Source: Actinoplanes sichuanensis
Lineage (GTDB): Bacteria; Actinomycetota; Actinomycetes; Mycobacteriales; Micromonosporaceae
Reading direction: 5' to 3'
NCBI RefSeq assembly: GCF_033097365.1
Contig: NZ_AP028461.1
Span: forward strand, 2,108,001 to 2,172,000
Length of the DNA: 64,000 nucleotides
The position numbers were made by a program, and so were the translations under genes. This document shows positions 1-8,869 of this stretch, in pieces; within the stretch, counting starts at the first letter, position 1, and every line of letters begins with the position of its first letter. Below the pieces are notes generated by a model, which was not told the DNA's origin, ran no database searches, and worked only from the letters and a program-made list of their open reading frames with translations.

Positions 1-188
1 TGCAACTGGCGCATGCCCTGGACCTGACCGTCGTCGCCGAAGGTGTCGAGGAGCAGGACGAGCTCGACTACCTACGCCGGCACGGCTGCCACGCGATCCA
101 GGGATATCTGATCTCCAAGCCGATCCCTCCCGTCGAGTTCCTCACCTGGCTGACCACCACCCGGGCCGGAGGGCGGCTGTCGGTTTGA
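1..188 (+). CDS. EAL-domain (c-di-GMP phosphodiesterase-like) protein, C-terminal end
   Basis: Only the last 61 codons are in the window; the reading frame starts at base 3 and ends at the TGA at 186-188. The visible peptide contains AEGVEEQDELDYLRRHGC followed by QGYLISKPIPP. This matches the end of an EAL domain, where the Glu of the AEGVE segment binds metal and the QGY-x-(F/I)-(S/A)-(R/K)-P motif closes the barrel. EAL enzymes hydrolyse cyclic di-GMP to pGpG. Whether this protein also has a GGDEF, PAS or other sensory domain cannot be seen. Its stop overlaps the TTG start of the next gene by four bases (TTGA), so the two are probably cotranscribed. Confidence 0.85.
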   Translation, partial: QLAHALDLTVVAEGVEEQDELDYLRRHGCHAIQGYLISKPIPPVEFLTWLTTTRAGGRLSV

Positions 189-619
189 AGCACGCCGTCC
201 TGTTCTTCGCGGCACTGGTCGGCTCGGTCAGCGCCTACCTCTACGGCATGTGGGTGAGCCACCTGCTCGACCTGCGGGCACTCAGCGAATACTGCTCGGG
301 GAAGCCGCTGGGCCACCCGTCATCCAGCTGGTCGTGGGTGCCGCTCTCGCACCGGTGTCACTGGGCCGACGGCACCTACACCGAGTTGGTCCCGGTGCAT
401 GTCAACGTCCTCGCGTTCGGTCTCCTGGCCGTGGTGGCCGGCTGTTACCTGCGGGTGATCTGGTCAGCGGGATCGGTAATGCTGCGCCGCCAGGGCCGCG
501 GCGCAAGCGAGCGTCGCCAGACCGAATCCGGAGGCGACGAAGACGTCGACGCCCAGGCTGGACGTGATGCCATTGGCGGCGAGGCAGACGATCAGCAGCG
601 CCCAGAGCGCCGGCCGTAG
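185..619 (+). CDS. Small membrane protein with an extracellular Cys-containing loop
   Basis: I do not recognise a family. The TTG start at 185 overlaps the stop of the EAL gene. Residues about 1-25 form one hydrophobic helix and about 75-97 a second. The loop between them holds three cysteines, including a CHWADGT segment that could form a disulphide on the outer face. After about residue 98 the sequence turns into a charged, Arg/Gln/Gly/Asp-rich tail. That tail is antisense to the small gene at 464-640, so it may be read-through rather than a conserved domain. If both genes are real they converge and share about 150 bp of coding sequence. The N-terminal 100 residues look like genuine coding sequence. 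Confidence 0.55.
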   Translation: MKHAVLFFAALVGSVSAYLYGMWVSHLLDLRALSEYCSGKPLGHPSSSWSWVPLSHRCHWADGTYTELVPVHVNVLAFGLLAVVAGCYLRVIWSAGSVMLRRQGRGASERRQTESGGDEDVDAQAGRDAIGGEADDQQRPERRP

Positions 620-640
620 CCAGGTGCGGGTCTCATCCAT
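464..640 (-). CDS. Small two-helix membrane protein
   Basis: A 58-residue protein from ATG at 640 (a GTG three codons upstream, at 649, is an alternative). It has two hydrophobic segments, about residues 9-26 and 32-51, separated by a short polar turn, and a basic end HYRSR that favours a cytoplasmic C-terminus. Composition is typical of a real actinobacterial membrane peptide and unlike a shadow frame, which here would be Arg/Pro-rich. It converges on and overlaps the plus-strand membrane protein. No family or function is recognised. Confidence 0.5.
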   Translation of the reverse strand: MDETRTWLRPALWALLIVCLAANGITSSLGVDVFVASGFGLATLACAAALAAQHYRSR

Positions 641-738
641 GCCGGCCACGTTATGAGCCGCCGGTGGGCTCCGACCATCCCGCCAGAGTTACTCTCCGAG
701 GTATAGCCTGCGCTACTGCCGCGGCCGTTGCGGCGGCC

Positions 739-744
739 TATCGT
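739..744 (+). promoter_or_regulatory. Leaderless-type -10 box (TATCGT) for the histidine kinase
   Basis: TATCGT ends 7 nt before the ATG at 752, and there is no Shine-Dalgarno sequence between. A TANNNT hexamer at this spacing is the usual signature of leaderless transcripts in actinobacteria. It supports ATG 752 over the in-frame TTG at 728. Confidence 0.5.
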
Positions 745-751
745 TCGTCGC

Positions 752-1981
752 ATGCCGCAGGAGAACTGGCGCCGACTACGCGCCGCCGTCGATGCCCTCG
801 AGCGTGTCGTCGGTGGTCTGGGCACCGCCCTGCTCGCTCTCGGCGCCTTGATCTGGGCGGCCGTGGTGGCGGCGCTGAGCCTGGTCGGTGTCGGTCTGCC
901 GTTGGTTCCGACGGTGTTCCGGGTCGCCCGAATGGTTGCCGACCGTGAGCGCGCCCGGCTCAGCAGGTGGGGTCCCGCGCTGGTCGGTCCGCCGCCGCTG
1001 CCCGCCGGTCTGCGCGAGGCGCTGCGCGATCAGGGCGTGCGTCGTGAGCTGGCCTGGCTGACCTGGCACGGCACCGTCGGGTTCATGCTCGGCGCCATCG
1101 GCATCAGCCTTCCCGTCTACGCGGTGGAGGACGTCACCTTTCCGCTGTGGTTCTGGGCGATCGACCCCGAGCTGGGCGCACCCGGCATGGTCTGGTGGCG
1201 GGTCGACGACCTGACCGGCGCATTGGGCGTCGCCTTGGTCGGTGTCGGGTTCGCCGTCGTGGCCGTGCTCCTCGGGCCGAGGATCGCTCGGCTCCAGGCG
1301 CTGCCCGGCCGACGGCTGCTTCCGCCGGCCGGTGATGTCGACCTGTCCCGTCGGGTGGCCGAGCTGACCGCCACCCGAGCGGCGGCCCTCGACGCGCACG
1401 CTGTCGAGCTGCGTCGCATCGAGCGTTCTCTGCACGACGGCACACAGAATCGCCTGGTCGCTCTCAATGTGCTGATCGGTGCGGCCCGCCGGGCCCAGAC
1501 CCGTAACCCGGACGCGGTCGCCGACATCCTCGACCGCGCACAGGAGGCCACCGAGCAGGCACTCGCCGAGCTACGGACGGTGGTGCGCGGCATCCTTCCG
1601 CCGGTGCTCGACGACCGCGGCTTGACCGGGGCCCTGGCCGGGCTGGCCGGCAGTTGCGCGGTGCCGTGCGAAATCGATGTGGACGTGCCCGGCCGGTGCG
1701 CCGTGTCGGTCGAGGCGACCGCCTACTTCGTGGTCGCCGAGGCACTCACCAACGTGGTGAAACACAGCGCCGCCACCGCTGTGACGGTGACCGTGCGTCG
1801 CGGCGGCGACCGGTTGCGCCTGCGGGTCAGCGACGACGGCAAGGGTGGTGCTGACGAGACCGGCGGCTCCGGTCTGGGCGGCATTCGTAGACGTGTCGAG
1901 GCCTACGATGGCCGCTTCCTGATCTCCAGCCCCTCTGGTGGGCCGACGACGTTGGATGTGGAGCTGCCGTGCGGATCGTGA
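752..1981 (+). CDS. Two-component sensor histidine kinase (NarL/LiaS-type, HisKA_3)
   Basis: A 409-residue kinase that should autophosphorylate on His and pass phosphate to the regulator encoded next. Order: an N-terminal hydrophobic segment (about residues 20-55), a second membrane pair (about 107-125 and 157-176) around a short loop, a linker coiled coil, then the HisKA_3 dimerisation domain. Its H-box ERSLHDGTQ places the phosphorylated His near residue 228. The HATPase_c domain follows, with the N-box EALTNVVKHS and G-boxes SDDGKGG and GSGLGGI. ATG 752 was chosen because a leaderless -10 box lies 7 nt upstream. The gene overlaps the regulator by 13 nt and leads a run that ends in an ABC transporter. 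The layout resembles antibiotic- or envelope-stress modules (Bce/Lia-like); the signal is unknown. Confidence 0.9.
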   Translation: MPQENWRRLRAAVDALERVVGGLGTALLALGALIWAAVVAALSLVGVGLPLVPTVFRVARMVADRERARLSRWGPALVGPPPLPAGLREALRDQGVRRELAWLTWHGTVGFMLGAIGISLPVYAVEDVTFPLWFWAIDPELGAPGMVWWRVDDLTGALGVALVGVGFAVVAVLLGPRIARLQALPGRRLLPPAGDVDLSRRVAELTATRAAALDAHAVELRRIERSLHDGTQNRLVALNVLIGAARRAQTRNPDAVADILDRAQEATEQALAELRTVVRGILPPVLDDRGLTGALAGLAGSCAVPCEIDVDVPGRCAVSVEATAYFVVAEALTNVVKHSAATAVTVTVRRGGDRLRLRVSDDGKGGADETGGSGLGGIRRRVEAYDGRFLISSPSGGPTTLDVELPCGS

Positions 1982-2613
1982 TCGCCGAGGATGATGCCCT
2001 GCTGCGTGAGGGCCTGGCCCTGCTGCTTCGGGCCGAGGGACTGGACGTCGTCGCCACCACCGACTCGCCGGGCCCGTTCCTGACATCTGTCGGCGAGCAC
2101 CGACCCGATGTGGCGATCGTCGACGTCCGCATGCCGCCGACCCACACCGACGAGGGCATAGTCGCCGCGGTCGAGGCCCGCCGCCGACAGCCCGGCCTGG
2201 CCGTTCTCGTTCTCTCCGCCTACGTGGAGCAGGCGTTCGCCACCGATCTGCTGGCGAACGGTTCAGCAGGACTCGGCTACCTGCTCAAGGAACGTGTCGG
2301 TCGGGTCGAGGAGTTCCTCGACGCGCTGCACCGAGTGGCCGACGGAGGCACCGCCATCGACCCGGAAGTGGTCGGCCAGCTACTGGCCCGCTCCCGGCCC
2401 GACGACACGCTCGCCTCCCTCAGCGCACGGGAGCGTGAGGTGCTCGCACTGATGGCCGAGGGACTGGGCAACTCGGCCATCGCCGAGCGGCTCTTCGTCA
2501 CCGACGGCGCCGTCCACAAACACATCCGCAGCATCTTCGCCAAACTCGGGCTCGCTCCCGACGACCGTGCCGATCGGAGGGTGACCGCCGTGCTGCGCTA
2601 CCTCGAGAAGTAG
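1969..2613 (+). CDS. LuxR/NarL-family response regulator
   Basis: A 214-residue DNA-binding regulator. Its receiver domain has acidic residues in the AEDDA motif, phospho-acceptor Asp52 in IVDVRMPP, and the conserved Lys in YLLKERVG. The C-terminal LuxR-type helix-turn-helix (about 147-200) contains LSAREREVLALMAEG and an AVHKHIRSIFAKLGL recognition region. The GTG start lies inside the last codons of the kinase gene (13-nt overlap), so the two are translationally coupled. The likely target is the ABC transporter that begins 100 nt downstream. That gap could hold a regulator-controlled promoter, although I see no clear operator in it. Confidence 0.92.
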   Translation: MRIVIAEDDALLREGLALLLRAEGLDVVATTDSPGPFLTSVGEHRPDVAIVDVRMPPTHTDEGIVAAVEARRRQPGLAVLVLSAYVEQAFATDLLANGSAGLGYLLKERVGRVEEFLDALHRVADGGTAIDPEVVGQLLARSRPDDTLASLSAREREVLALMAEGLGNSAIAERLFVTDGAVHKHIRSIFAKLGLAPDDRADRRVTAVLRYLEK

Positions 2614-2713
2614 TGCCTGCTGTACCGGTGTTGGGCAGTTCGCTTCATTTTGTGCGACTGCCCGAGACAACAGACTTCTCCGCGGAACCGAAAACATACG
2701 GAGAGGCCAGCGA

Positions 2714-3469
2714 ATGTCCGTCCACACCGAGCCCGCGGTACGCGTCACCGGGCTCACTCGCACCTATCACGCCGACGGCGAACCGGTGCACGCGCTCGCC
2801 GGAGTCGAGGCGGCATTCCATCGCGGCACCTTCACCGCGATCATGGGGCCGTCCGGGTCCGGGAAAAGCACGTTACTGCAGGCCGCGGCCGGCCTGGACC
2901 GGCCGACCGAGGGCAGCGTGTGGATCGGCGGGACCGAGCTGTCCCAGCTTTCCGAGACCAGGCTGACCGAGTTGCGCCGGAGCCGGATCGGGTTCGTCTT
3001 CCAGGCGTTCAACCTGATCGGCGCACTCACCGTCGAGGAGAACATCCTGCTGCCGTTGCGCCTGGCCGGCGTCCGCCCCGACCGGGCCTGGATCACCCAG
3101 GTCGTCGAACGGGTCGGTCTCGGTCACCGACTGCGGCACCGACCGTCGGCACTCTCCGGTGGCCAGCAGCAGCGCGTCGCGATCGCCCGTGCGCTCGCCT
3201 CCCGGCCCGAAGTGATCTTCTGTGACGAGCCGACCGGAGCACTCGACACGAACACGGCCGCCGAGGTGATGATCCTGCTGCGCGGCATCGTCGACGAGCA
3301 CGGCCAGACCGTCGTCATGGTTACTCACGACCCGGTGGCGGCCTCCTACGCGGACCGGGTGCTGGTGCTCGCCGACGGGCGGATCGTGCACGACATCCCA
3401 CAGCCCGGCGCCGACCGGATCGCCGAGCACCTCGCCGCCCTCGGCCGTAGCCGGGCGGTGATCCGATGA
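2714..3469 (+). CDS. ABC transporter ATP-binding protein, MacB/LolD-like
   Basis: A 251-residue nucleotide-binding subunit that powers the FtsX-type permease encoded next. Walker A is GPSGSGKST at residues 45-53, the Q-loop follows in FQAFNL, the signature is [15 protein letters not shown], and Walker B is [12 protein letters not shown], with the switch His in VTHDPVAA. The ATG at 2714 follows GGAGAGG at 2700-2706. The stop overlaps the permease start as ATGA. In this family the pair usually extracts substrates from the membrane or transmits mechanical force, and does not import solutes. With the kinase and regulator upstream it forms a probable stress- or peptide-response module. Confidence 0.93.
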   Translation: MSVHTEPAVRVTGLTRTYHADGEPVHALAGVEAAFHRGTFTAIMGPSGSGKSTLLQAAAGLDRPTEGSVWIGGTELSQLSETRLTELRRSRIGFVFQAFNLIGALTVEENILLPLRLAGVRPDRAWITQVVERVGLGHRLRHRPSALSGGQQQRVAIARALASRPEVIFCDEPTGALDTNTAAEVMILLRGIVDEHGQTVVMVTHDPVAASYADRVLVLADGRIVHDIPQPGADRIAEHLAALGRSRAVIR

Positions 3470-6147
3470 TCTCGCTCGCCGCCCGGATGCTGCGTCACCG
3501 TCCCGGCTCGTCCGTCGCCACACTTCTGGCGCTGGCCCTGGGCGCCCTGATCCTCACCGCCATGGGCACGCTCGTCGAATCCGGATTGCGGTACCACCCT
3601 GCTCCGGCTCGCTATGCGGCCGCCGATCTCGTCATCGCCCAGCCCGAAACCACTTTCACCAGCCGGGAGTTCGACGGGGAGATCTATCGCAGCAGCGTCG
3701 CGCTGCCCGAGGGCGGCACCGTGCCCGCCGAACTCGCCGGCCGACTTCGGAACATCGAGGGCGTCGCGAGGGTCGCGGTCGACGAGAACATCCCGGTCCA
3801 CACCACCACTGGGTCACCCCTGTCGGGCCGTGGGTGGGCAAGTTCGGTGCTCACCCCGTTCGCGCTGGTGGACGGCCAGGCGCCAGCCCGCGACGACGAG
3901 GTGGTCCTCGGTAACACCCAGGGCACGCCCGCCAACCCGGACACAGCTCCCGGCCCGGAAAGCGGGGCCGGGCTGGGCACCGGGCCGGTTCGGGTCGGTG
4001 AGCAGGTCCGATTGGTCGTCGGGGGAGTGCTTCGGACGTATCGGATCAGTGGTCTGGCCCGAGGGAACGATGGCGCGGCGGTGTTCTTCACTGACGCGCA
4101 CGCTGCGGATCTCGCGCCGCATCGCGGGGCGGTCAGTGCTGTTGGGGTGGTCGCCGCTCCCGGCACCGACCTGGGCCGACTCGGTGAGCGGGTGAACCAG
4201 GTCGTCGGGGCGGCCCGGGTGTCGAGCGATTCGGCATCCGAGGACATCGGGGCGCCGAGTGGTCGCGCATCCGAGGGCACCGGGGCGCCGAGTGGTCCCG
4301 CGTCAGAGGACATCGGCGTGCCGCGAGGACAGATGTCCGAGGACCTTCAGGTGTTGAGCCGTGCGGATAGCGGGCGTGCCGAACGGTCGGCAGATCAAGC
4401 CGCCGCGGGACTGCTGATCCAGGTCGGGGCGTCGTTCGGCGGTTACGTGATTCTGCTGGTCGTTTTCGTGGTCGCGGCGACCATCGGCCTCAGCGTGCGC
4501 CACCGCCGCCGTGATCTGGCCTTGGTGCGGGCCGTCGCGGCCACACCGGGCCAGGTGCGCCGCATGATCATGATGGAGTCCGCGCTGCTCGCGCTGGTGG
4601 CCTCGGCAGTCGGAGTCCCGGTGGGTCTGGTGACTACGCACTGGCTGACCGGCGAAATCACCGGCCGGGGGTTCGTTCCTGTCGGCTTCCCGATGTCGCC
4701 GGGTGTGATCGCGGGGGCGGCGGCCGCAGCGGTAATCCTGGTCTCGGCAGTGCTCGCCGGGCTGCTGGCCGCGCGGCGGATCAGCGGCATCAAGCCGGCT
4801 GAAGCCCTGAGCGAGGTGGCGGCCGAACCGGCGCCCGCCGGACGGGCTCGATGGATCAGCGGGCTGTCGGCGCTGGCGGCCGCTGGATCCACGGCGTTCG
4901 CAGCGGTCGCCGCCAGCGGTCAGACCGCTCTCGGAGCCGCGTTGGGGATGCTGTACCTGTTCGTCCTCGCGGTTGCTCTGCTGGCGCCGTGGATCAACGC
5001 CGCGACTTCGCGGGCGCTCGCTTCACCACTGCGGATGGTGTTCGGGACCAGCGGCTATCTGGCTGCGGCCAATCTGCGTGCCAACGCGCGAGGTGCGGCC
5101 ACTGTCCTGACTTCGCTGGTTCTAGCGGTCGGGTTCGGTGGGTCGGTGTGGTTCCTGCAGAACAACCTGGAGCGTCAGGCGGTCGCGCAGAGCCGGTCCG
5201 GGCTGCTCGCTACGCGAGCGCTGGTCGCCGGCGTGGGCCTGTCCGACTCCGCGGTGGTCGAGGTTCGTGCGATTCCGGGGGTACGCGCGGCGACTCCCGT
5301 CCGGCACACCAGCGTCGTCGTCTCCCTGATGGGCGACGGCGAGACGATCGGCGCGCGGGCGGTGGACCCGGCCGGGCTGGCGGCGACGCTCGATCTCGGG
5401 GTGGCCGAGGGTAGCCTCGCCGACCTGCACGACGGGACCGTGGCGGTGTCGCGGACGCACGCCTCGACGTTCGGCTGGGAGCTGGGCGAGAAGGTCGCGT
5501 TGCGGCTCGGTGACGGCACACCGGTCGACGTCCGGATCGCCGCGATCTACGAGCGCGGTCTCGGCTTCGGGGATGTGGTCCTGCCCCGGACCACCGTGGC
5601 GGGACACACTGCGACGAACCTCGACGATCAGATCTTGATCAGCGCCTCGCCGTCCGCTGATGCCGCGTTGCGCGAGATGGCGGCGGCCCATCCGGGAAGC
5701 GCTCTGGTCGACACCGCTGCCCTGACCGGTGGTCTCGCGAAGGACCTGGCGCTCAGCGCCTGGCTCAATCGATTGCTGATCGCCGTGATGGTCGGATACA
5801 CCGTGGTCGCAGCAGCCAACACGATGGTCATGGCCGCCCTGGCGCGGCGCCGCGAGATCGCCGTGTTGCGGCTGACCGGCGTGACGCGGCGCCAGATCAA
5901 ACTCATGATCAACGCGGAACAGGTCGGACTGCTCGGTGTCGCGGTTCTGCTCGGTGGGGCGATCGCAGCACTCACCCTGAGCAGCGTGGTGCGCGCGCTC
6001 ACCGGAAGTGTCGTGCCCTACGTGCCGCCGATGGGCCTGGTCGCCGTCCTCGGTGGCACGGCATTCCTGGCTCTCGCGACGACGATCCTTCCGATCGCCC
6101 GCCTGCTCCGTGTGCCGCCGGTCGAGCACATCGGAATGAAGGAGTAG
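3466..6147 (+). CDS. ABC transporter permease, duplicated FtsX-like fold
   Basis: An 893-residue permease, partner of the preceding ATPase (ATGA overlap). It begins with a membrane helix at about residues 15-35 and a large extracytoplasmic domain. Three helices follow (about 320-345, 370-395 and 410-435), ending the first FtsX unit. A second set begins near 465-520, with another extracytoplasmic domain and three final helices (about 765-885). This two-unit plan is usual for actinobacterial FtsX-type permeases of 800-900 residues. The unusual part is a low-complexity stretch at residues 257-300, just before the fourth helix. It is built of 11-residue repeats of the form ASEDIGAPSGR, Glu/Ser/Gly/Pro-rich and probably a flexible extracellular tether. 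Substrate unknown. Confidence 0.9.
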   Translation: MISLAARMLRHRPGSSVATLLALALGALILTAMGTLVESGLRYHPAPARYAAADLVIAQPETTFTSREFDGEIYRSSVALPEGGTVPAELAGRLRNIEGVARVAVDENIPVHTTTGSPLSGRGWASSVLTPFALVDGQAPARDDEVVLGNTQGTPANPDTAPGPESGAGLGTGPVRVGEQVRLVVGGVLRTYRISGLARGNDGAAVFFTDAHAADLAPHRGAVSAVGVVAAPGTDLGRLGERVNQVVGAARVSSDSASEDIGAPSGRASEGTGAPSGPASEDIGVPRGQMSEDLQVLSRADSGRAERSADQAAAGLLIQVGASFGGYVILLVVFVVAATIGLSVRHRRRDLALVRAVAATPGQVRRMIMMESALLALVASAVGVPVGLVTTHWLTGEITGRGFVPVGFPMSPGVIAGAAAAAVILVSAVLAGLLAARRISGIKPAEALSEVAAEPAPAGRARWISGLSALAAAGSTAFAAVAASGQTALGAALGMLYLFVLAVALLAPWINAATSRALASPLRMVFGTSGYLAAANLRANARGAATVLTSLVLAVGFGGSVWFLQNNLERQAVAQSRSGLLATRALVAGVGLSDSAVVEVRAIPGVRAATPVRHTSVVVSLMGDGETIGARAVDPAGLAATLDLGVAEGSLADLHDGTVAVSRTHASTFGWELGEKVALRLGDGTPVDVRIAAIYERGLGFGDVVLPRTTVAGHTATNLDDQILISASPSADAALREMAAAHPGSALVDTAALTGGLAKDLALSAWLNRLLIAVMVGYTVVAAANTMVMAALARRREIAVLRLTGVTRRQIKLMINAEQVGLLGVAVLLGGAIAALTLSSVVRALTGSVVPYVPPMGLVAVLGGTAFLALATTILPIARLLRVPPVEHIGMKE
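4234..4332 (+). repeat. 33-bp in-frame tandem repeat inside the FtsX permease gene
   Basis: Three consecutive 33-bp units (4234-4266, 4267-4299, 4300-4332) encode ASEDIGAPSGR, ASEGTGAPSGP and ASEDIGVPRGQ. A more diverged fourth copy, MSEDLQVLSRA, follows. The first two copies are nearly identical at DNA level, so expansion looks recent. Confidence 0.85.
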
Positions 6148-6239
6148 CAGTTCGCATGACCGCTTCGTCCTACGCAACGAACTTGATGGATCCGTGCGCC
6201 GGCCGTCCGTCGGCGAGCAACTGTGCGGAGGTGGGTGGG

Positions 6240-7817
6240 TCAAGCGGTGAGGACTCGTTTGTGCAGGGCGGTCACCGTGGCTCGGGCGGAGAGGAAGGCT
6301 CCGTGTTGCCACGCGACGGCCTGAGAAAGCCAGTCGCCGGCGAAATAGACTCGGCCGGCCGGCTTCAGGAGCAGACGGAAGGCGGTGCTGTCGTTCCACG
6401 GCGCGTAGTTCCAGGCGGCCTCCAGGTGGGGCGTGCGGTTCCAGGCGACCGAGAAGGACGAGGCCAGCTCAGTGCGGTACTTGGCGCCGTGGATCTTCGC
6501 GCCCTGGGTGAGAGCTCGGGCGGTTCGCTCGGCCGGAGACAGGGAGCCGTAGGACTCGGCCGTCTCACCGAAGTTGTAGTAGCCGACCAGCAGGCCGCGT
6601 GGGGCATGGAAGTCATGCGACGGGTACCAGATCTGGCCGATGTCGAGGTCGGTCTGGGTGCTGCCGCCGTAGATCCGCAGGTCCGTCTCCCACCAGCGGC
6701 TCCGGTACTCCAGACCGATCTTGCCGGCGGCGAAGGGGAGGAACGCGGCGAGGGCCGCGGTGATGTCCGGCCCCAGGTTGTGCGGGACGCGAGTCATCAC
6801 GTTCGGCGGGAGGGCGACGATGCAGAAGTCCGCGGTGATCGACTGGTCCCGGCCGTCCTGGCGGTAGCCGACCGTCACGTCGGAGGCCCGAGTGGTGATC
6901 TTGGTGACCTGGGCGCCGAGGCGTACCCGCCGCGGTCCGATCTTCGTGGTGAGAGCGGCGGCGATCCGGTCCATGCCGCCGACCGGCTGGAACATCATCA
7001 TCGCCTGGTCGTAGCCGAATTCGAAGCTGAGATACCGGCCGACCTCACTGGCGAAGACGTCGGACAGCGACGCCGGTCCGGGCAGCGGCGTGCCATGGTC
7101 CTCGCCCGCGCCGGGGTACGGGGAGAAGCCCCGCCTGGTGGACCCGACATAATCGTGTTCGGCCCCGATGTCGCCGAAGTCCTCCAGGAAGGACAGCAGC
7201 CGGGCCTTGTCCTCGGCGGTCAGTACGGTGTCGAGCGCGCCCTGGTCGGTGGCCTTGGCGAGCAGCTCGGAGACGTACCCGTAGACGTCGGCCTTCGCGG
7301 TCCGGAATCGGACCGGAGCTCCGGCCGCCTCGTTGTAGATCAGCGTGTCGGCGTTGGCGTTGACGAATGGCTGGATCGGTACGCCCAGTTCGCGACAGTA
7401 ATCGAGGGTGACCATCCACTGCGCGATCCGGGCCGGACCGGCGTTCAGATAGGTGCCGGAGGAGAAGTCGGCCCGCTGGGTGTGGCCGTCGAGGTCGGTC
7501 TCGGTGCGGCCACCACGGATCGTCAGGTTTCGGCCGCCTGCCACGTCGCGGGCTTCCAGGATCGTGCAGTCGTAGCCGGCTTTGCCCAGTTCGTAGGCTG
7601 CTGTGAGGCCGGCGATGCCGCCGCCCAGGATGACGACCCGGCGTGCTGCGCGGCCGGTCAGATGGAAGTCGGCCTGTCGCGGCGCGTTGAACTCAGGGGT
7701 CGGGGTGCGGGCCGGGGCCTGTCCGAGCGCACCCATCGTGGCGAAGAGGGCGCCGGCGCCACCAGTGACACCGACCGAGGTGAGAAAGCGACGGCGTGTG
7801 AGTTCCCCGTTACTCAT
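6240..7817 (-). CDS. Tat-exported flavin amine oxidase (FAD-dependent)
   Basis: A 525-residue oxidoreductase starting at ATG 7817. The longer frame to 7859 was rejected because the signal peptide begins MSNGELTRRRFL, a clean twin-arginine motif with a hydrophobic core and Ala-rich cleavage region. The FAD-binding fold follows with VVILGGGIAGLTAAYELG (about residues 61-78) and the ADP-ribose-binding EARDVAGGR. The C-terminal flavin contact segment is GRVYFAGDWLSQAVAWQHGA. The family oxidises primary amines or L-amino acids to imine, ammonia and hydrogen peroxide. Export through Tat implies the folded flavoprotein works outside the cell. It stands alone, convergent with the transporter operon. 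Whether it is an L-amino-acid oxidase or a polyamine/monoamine oxidase cannot be decided. Confidence 0.88.
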   Translation of the reverse strand: MSNGELTRRRFLTSVGVTGGAGALFATMGALGQAPARTPTPEFNAPRQADFHLTGRAARRVVILGGGIAGLTAAYELGKAGYDCTILEARDVAGGRNLTIRGGRTETDLDGHTQRADFSSGTYLNAGPARIAQWMVTLDYCRELGVPIQPFVNANADTLIYNEAAGAPVRFRTAKADVYGYVSELLAKATDQGALDTVLTAEDKARLLSFLEDFGDIGAEHDYVGSTRRGFSPYPGAGEDHGTPLPGPASLSDVFASEVGRYLSFEFGYDQAMMMFQPVGGMDRIAAALTTKIGPRRVRLGAQVTKITTRASDVTVGYRQDGRDQSITADFCIVALPPNVMTRVPHNLGPDITAALAAFLPFAAGKIGLEYRSRWWETDLRIYGGSTQTDLDIGQIWYPSHDFHAPRGLLVGYYNFGETAESYGSLSPAERTARALTQGAKIHGAKYRTELASSFSVAWNRTPHLEAAWNYAPWNDSTAFRLLLKPAGRVYFAGDWLSQAVAWQHGAFLSARATVTALHKRVLTA

Positions 7818-8080
7818 CGTCTGAGCCTTGCGCTGACGAATAACACAGACGTCTATCAATTGTTGCGGCTTGGTAACCGGCGGATCCGGAAGCGGCGACA
7901 GTCGATATCCGAGAGGTATTAAAAGGGGCGAAATGGGGAGGGGTTGCGGAATCGATGAAGCGAGGCGGCCACAAAGTACGAGCGGAGAAGCGCGAGCGCG
8001 GAGGGTCGGTTGGGTGGGGTAGCGAGATTCATGCCCGGTATGTCAAGTTAAAGCCCCGCTGAACGTTTCGAGGAGCTTCC

Positions 8081-8869
8081 ATGCCGCCCGGCGACCTCCA
8101 GACCGATCGACCACATTCCGCACGGATCTACGACTACCTGCTCGGCGGTAAGGACAACTTCGAGGCCGACCGGCGGGTGGCCGAGGAGATCCTGAAACAC
8201 ACACCGGCGCTGCCGATCTCGATGCGGGCCAATCGTAGGTTCATGGCGAAGGTCGTCGGGTTCCTGGCCGACCGCGGGATCAGGCAGTTCCTCGATGTCG
8301 GCACCGGGCTGCCCACCTCGCCCAATCTGCACGAGGTCGTCCAGCGGATGGTTCCGGAGGCGACTGTCGTCTACGTGGACAACGACCCGCTCGTCCTCAG
8401 CCATGCCCGGGCGCTGCTCACCCCGGTGGGCACCGGTGCGGTCTCCTACCTGGACGCCGATCTGCGGCAGCCGGAGTCGATTCTGCGGGACGACGCTGTG
8501 GTCAAGGGCTTCGACCTGACCCGGCCGGTTGCGCTCACGATCATCGCGGTGCTCCAACATGTGATCGACGACGACCAGGCGCGCGCCATCATCGGACAGC
8601 TGATGGCGCCGCTTCCGGCCGGGAGTGCGCTGGCGCTGTCGGCGGTCACGGTCGAGAACGATCCGGCGGGCGCGGGGACGGTTCGGACCTACAACCAGAA
8701 CGGGGTGCCGGTGATCGCCCGCACCCGCGAGGGGGTCGAGGCGCTGTTCAGCGGGTTCGACCTGGTGGAGCCGGGTGTGGTCCCGGTGCACCATTGGAAA
8801 CCGGTCGCCGCCGACAAGGGCGTCGACGACGCGGCCGTTTACATGTACGGGGGAGTGGCCCTCAAATGA
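8081..8869 (+). CDS. SAM-dependent methyltransferase, SAV2177/DUF574 family (first copy)
   Basis: A 262-residue protein of the actinomycete-enriched family Methyltransf_19. Hallmarks are the N-terminal SARIYDYLLGGKDNFEADR segment, the SAM-binding FLDVGTGLPTSPNLHEV (about residues 72-88), the acidic VVYVDNDPLVLSHARALL strand, and a late YMYGGV end. These proteins have a class I methyltransferase fold but mostly unknown substrates, and many copies per genome are common. The ATG at 8081 follows GAGGAG at a 5-nt spacing. The 3' end overlaps the convergent dehydrogenase by 8 nt. A paralogue lies at 24800-25615. Upstream, 7818-8080 is 263 bp without a gene. Confidence 0.9.
   Translation: MPPGDLQTDRPHSARIYDYLLGGKDNFEADRRVAEEILKHTPALPISMRANRRFMAKVVGFLADRGIRQFLDVGTGLPTSPNLHEVVQRMVPEATVVYVDNDPLVLSHARALLTPVGTGAVSYLDADLRQPESILRDDAVVKGFDLTRPVALTIIAVLQHVIDDDQARAIIGQLMAPLPAGSALALSAVTVENDPAGAGTVRTYNQNGVPVIARTREGVEALFSGFDLVEPGVVPVHHWKPVAADKGVDDAAVYMYGGVALK

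Noticed and set aside
6156..7922. Long plus-strand open frame opposite the amine oxidase
   Set aside because: Gly/Arg/Val-rich text with no domain logic; the minus strand has a Tat signal, FAD motif and full oxidase. A high-GC shadow.
7818..8080. Small genes in the gap before the first methyltransferase
   Set aside because: Short frames only, with purine-rich low-complexity text; nothing beyond an RBS at the end.
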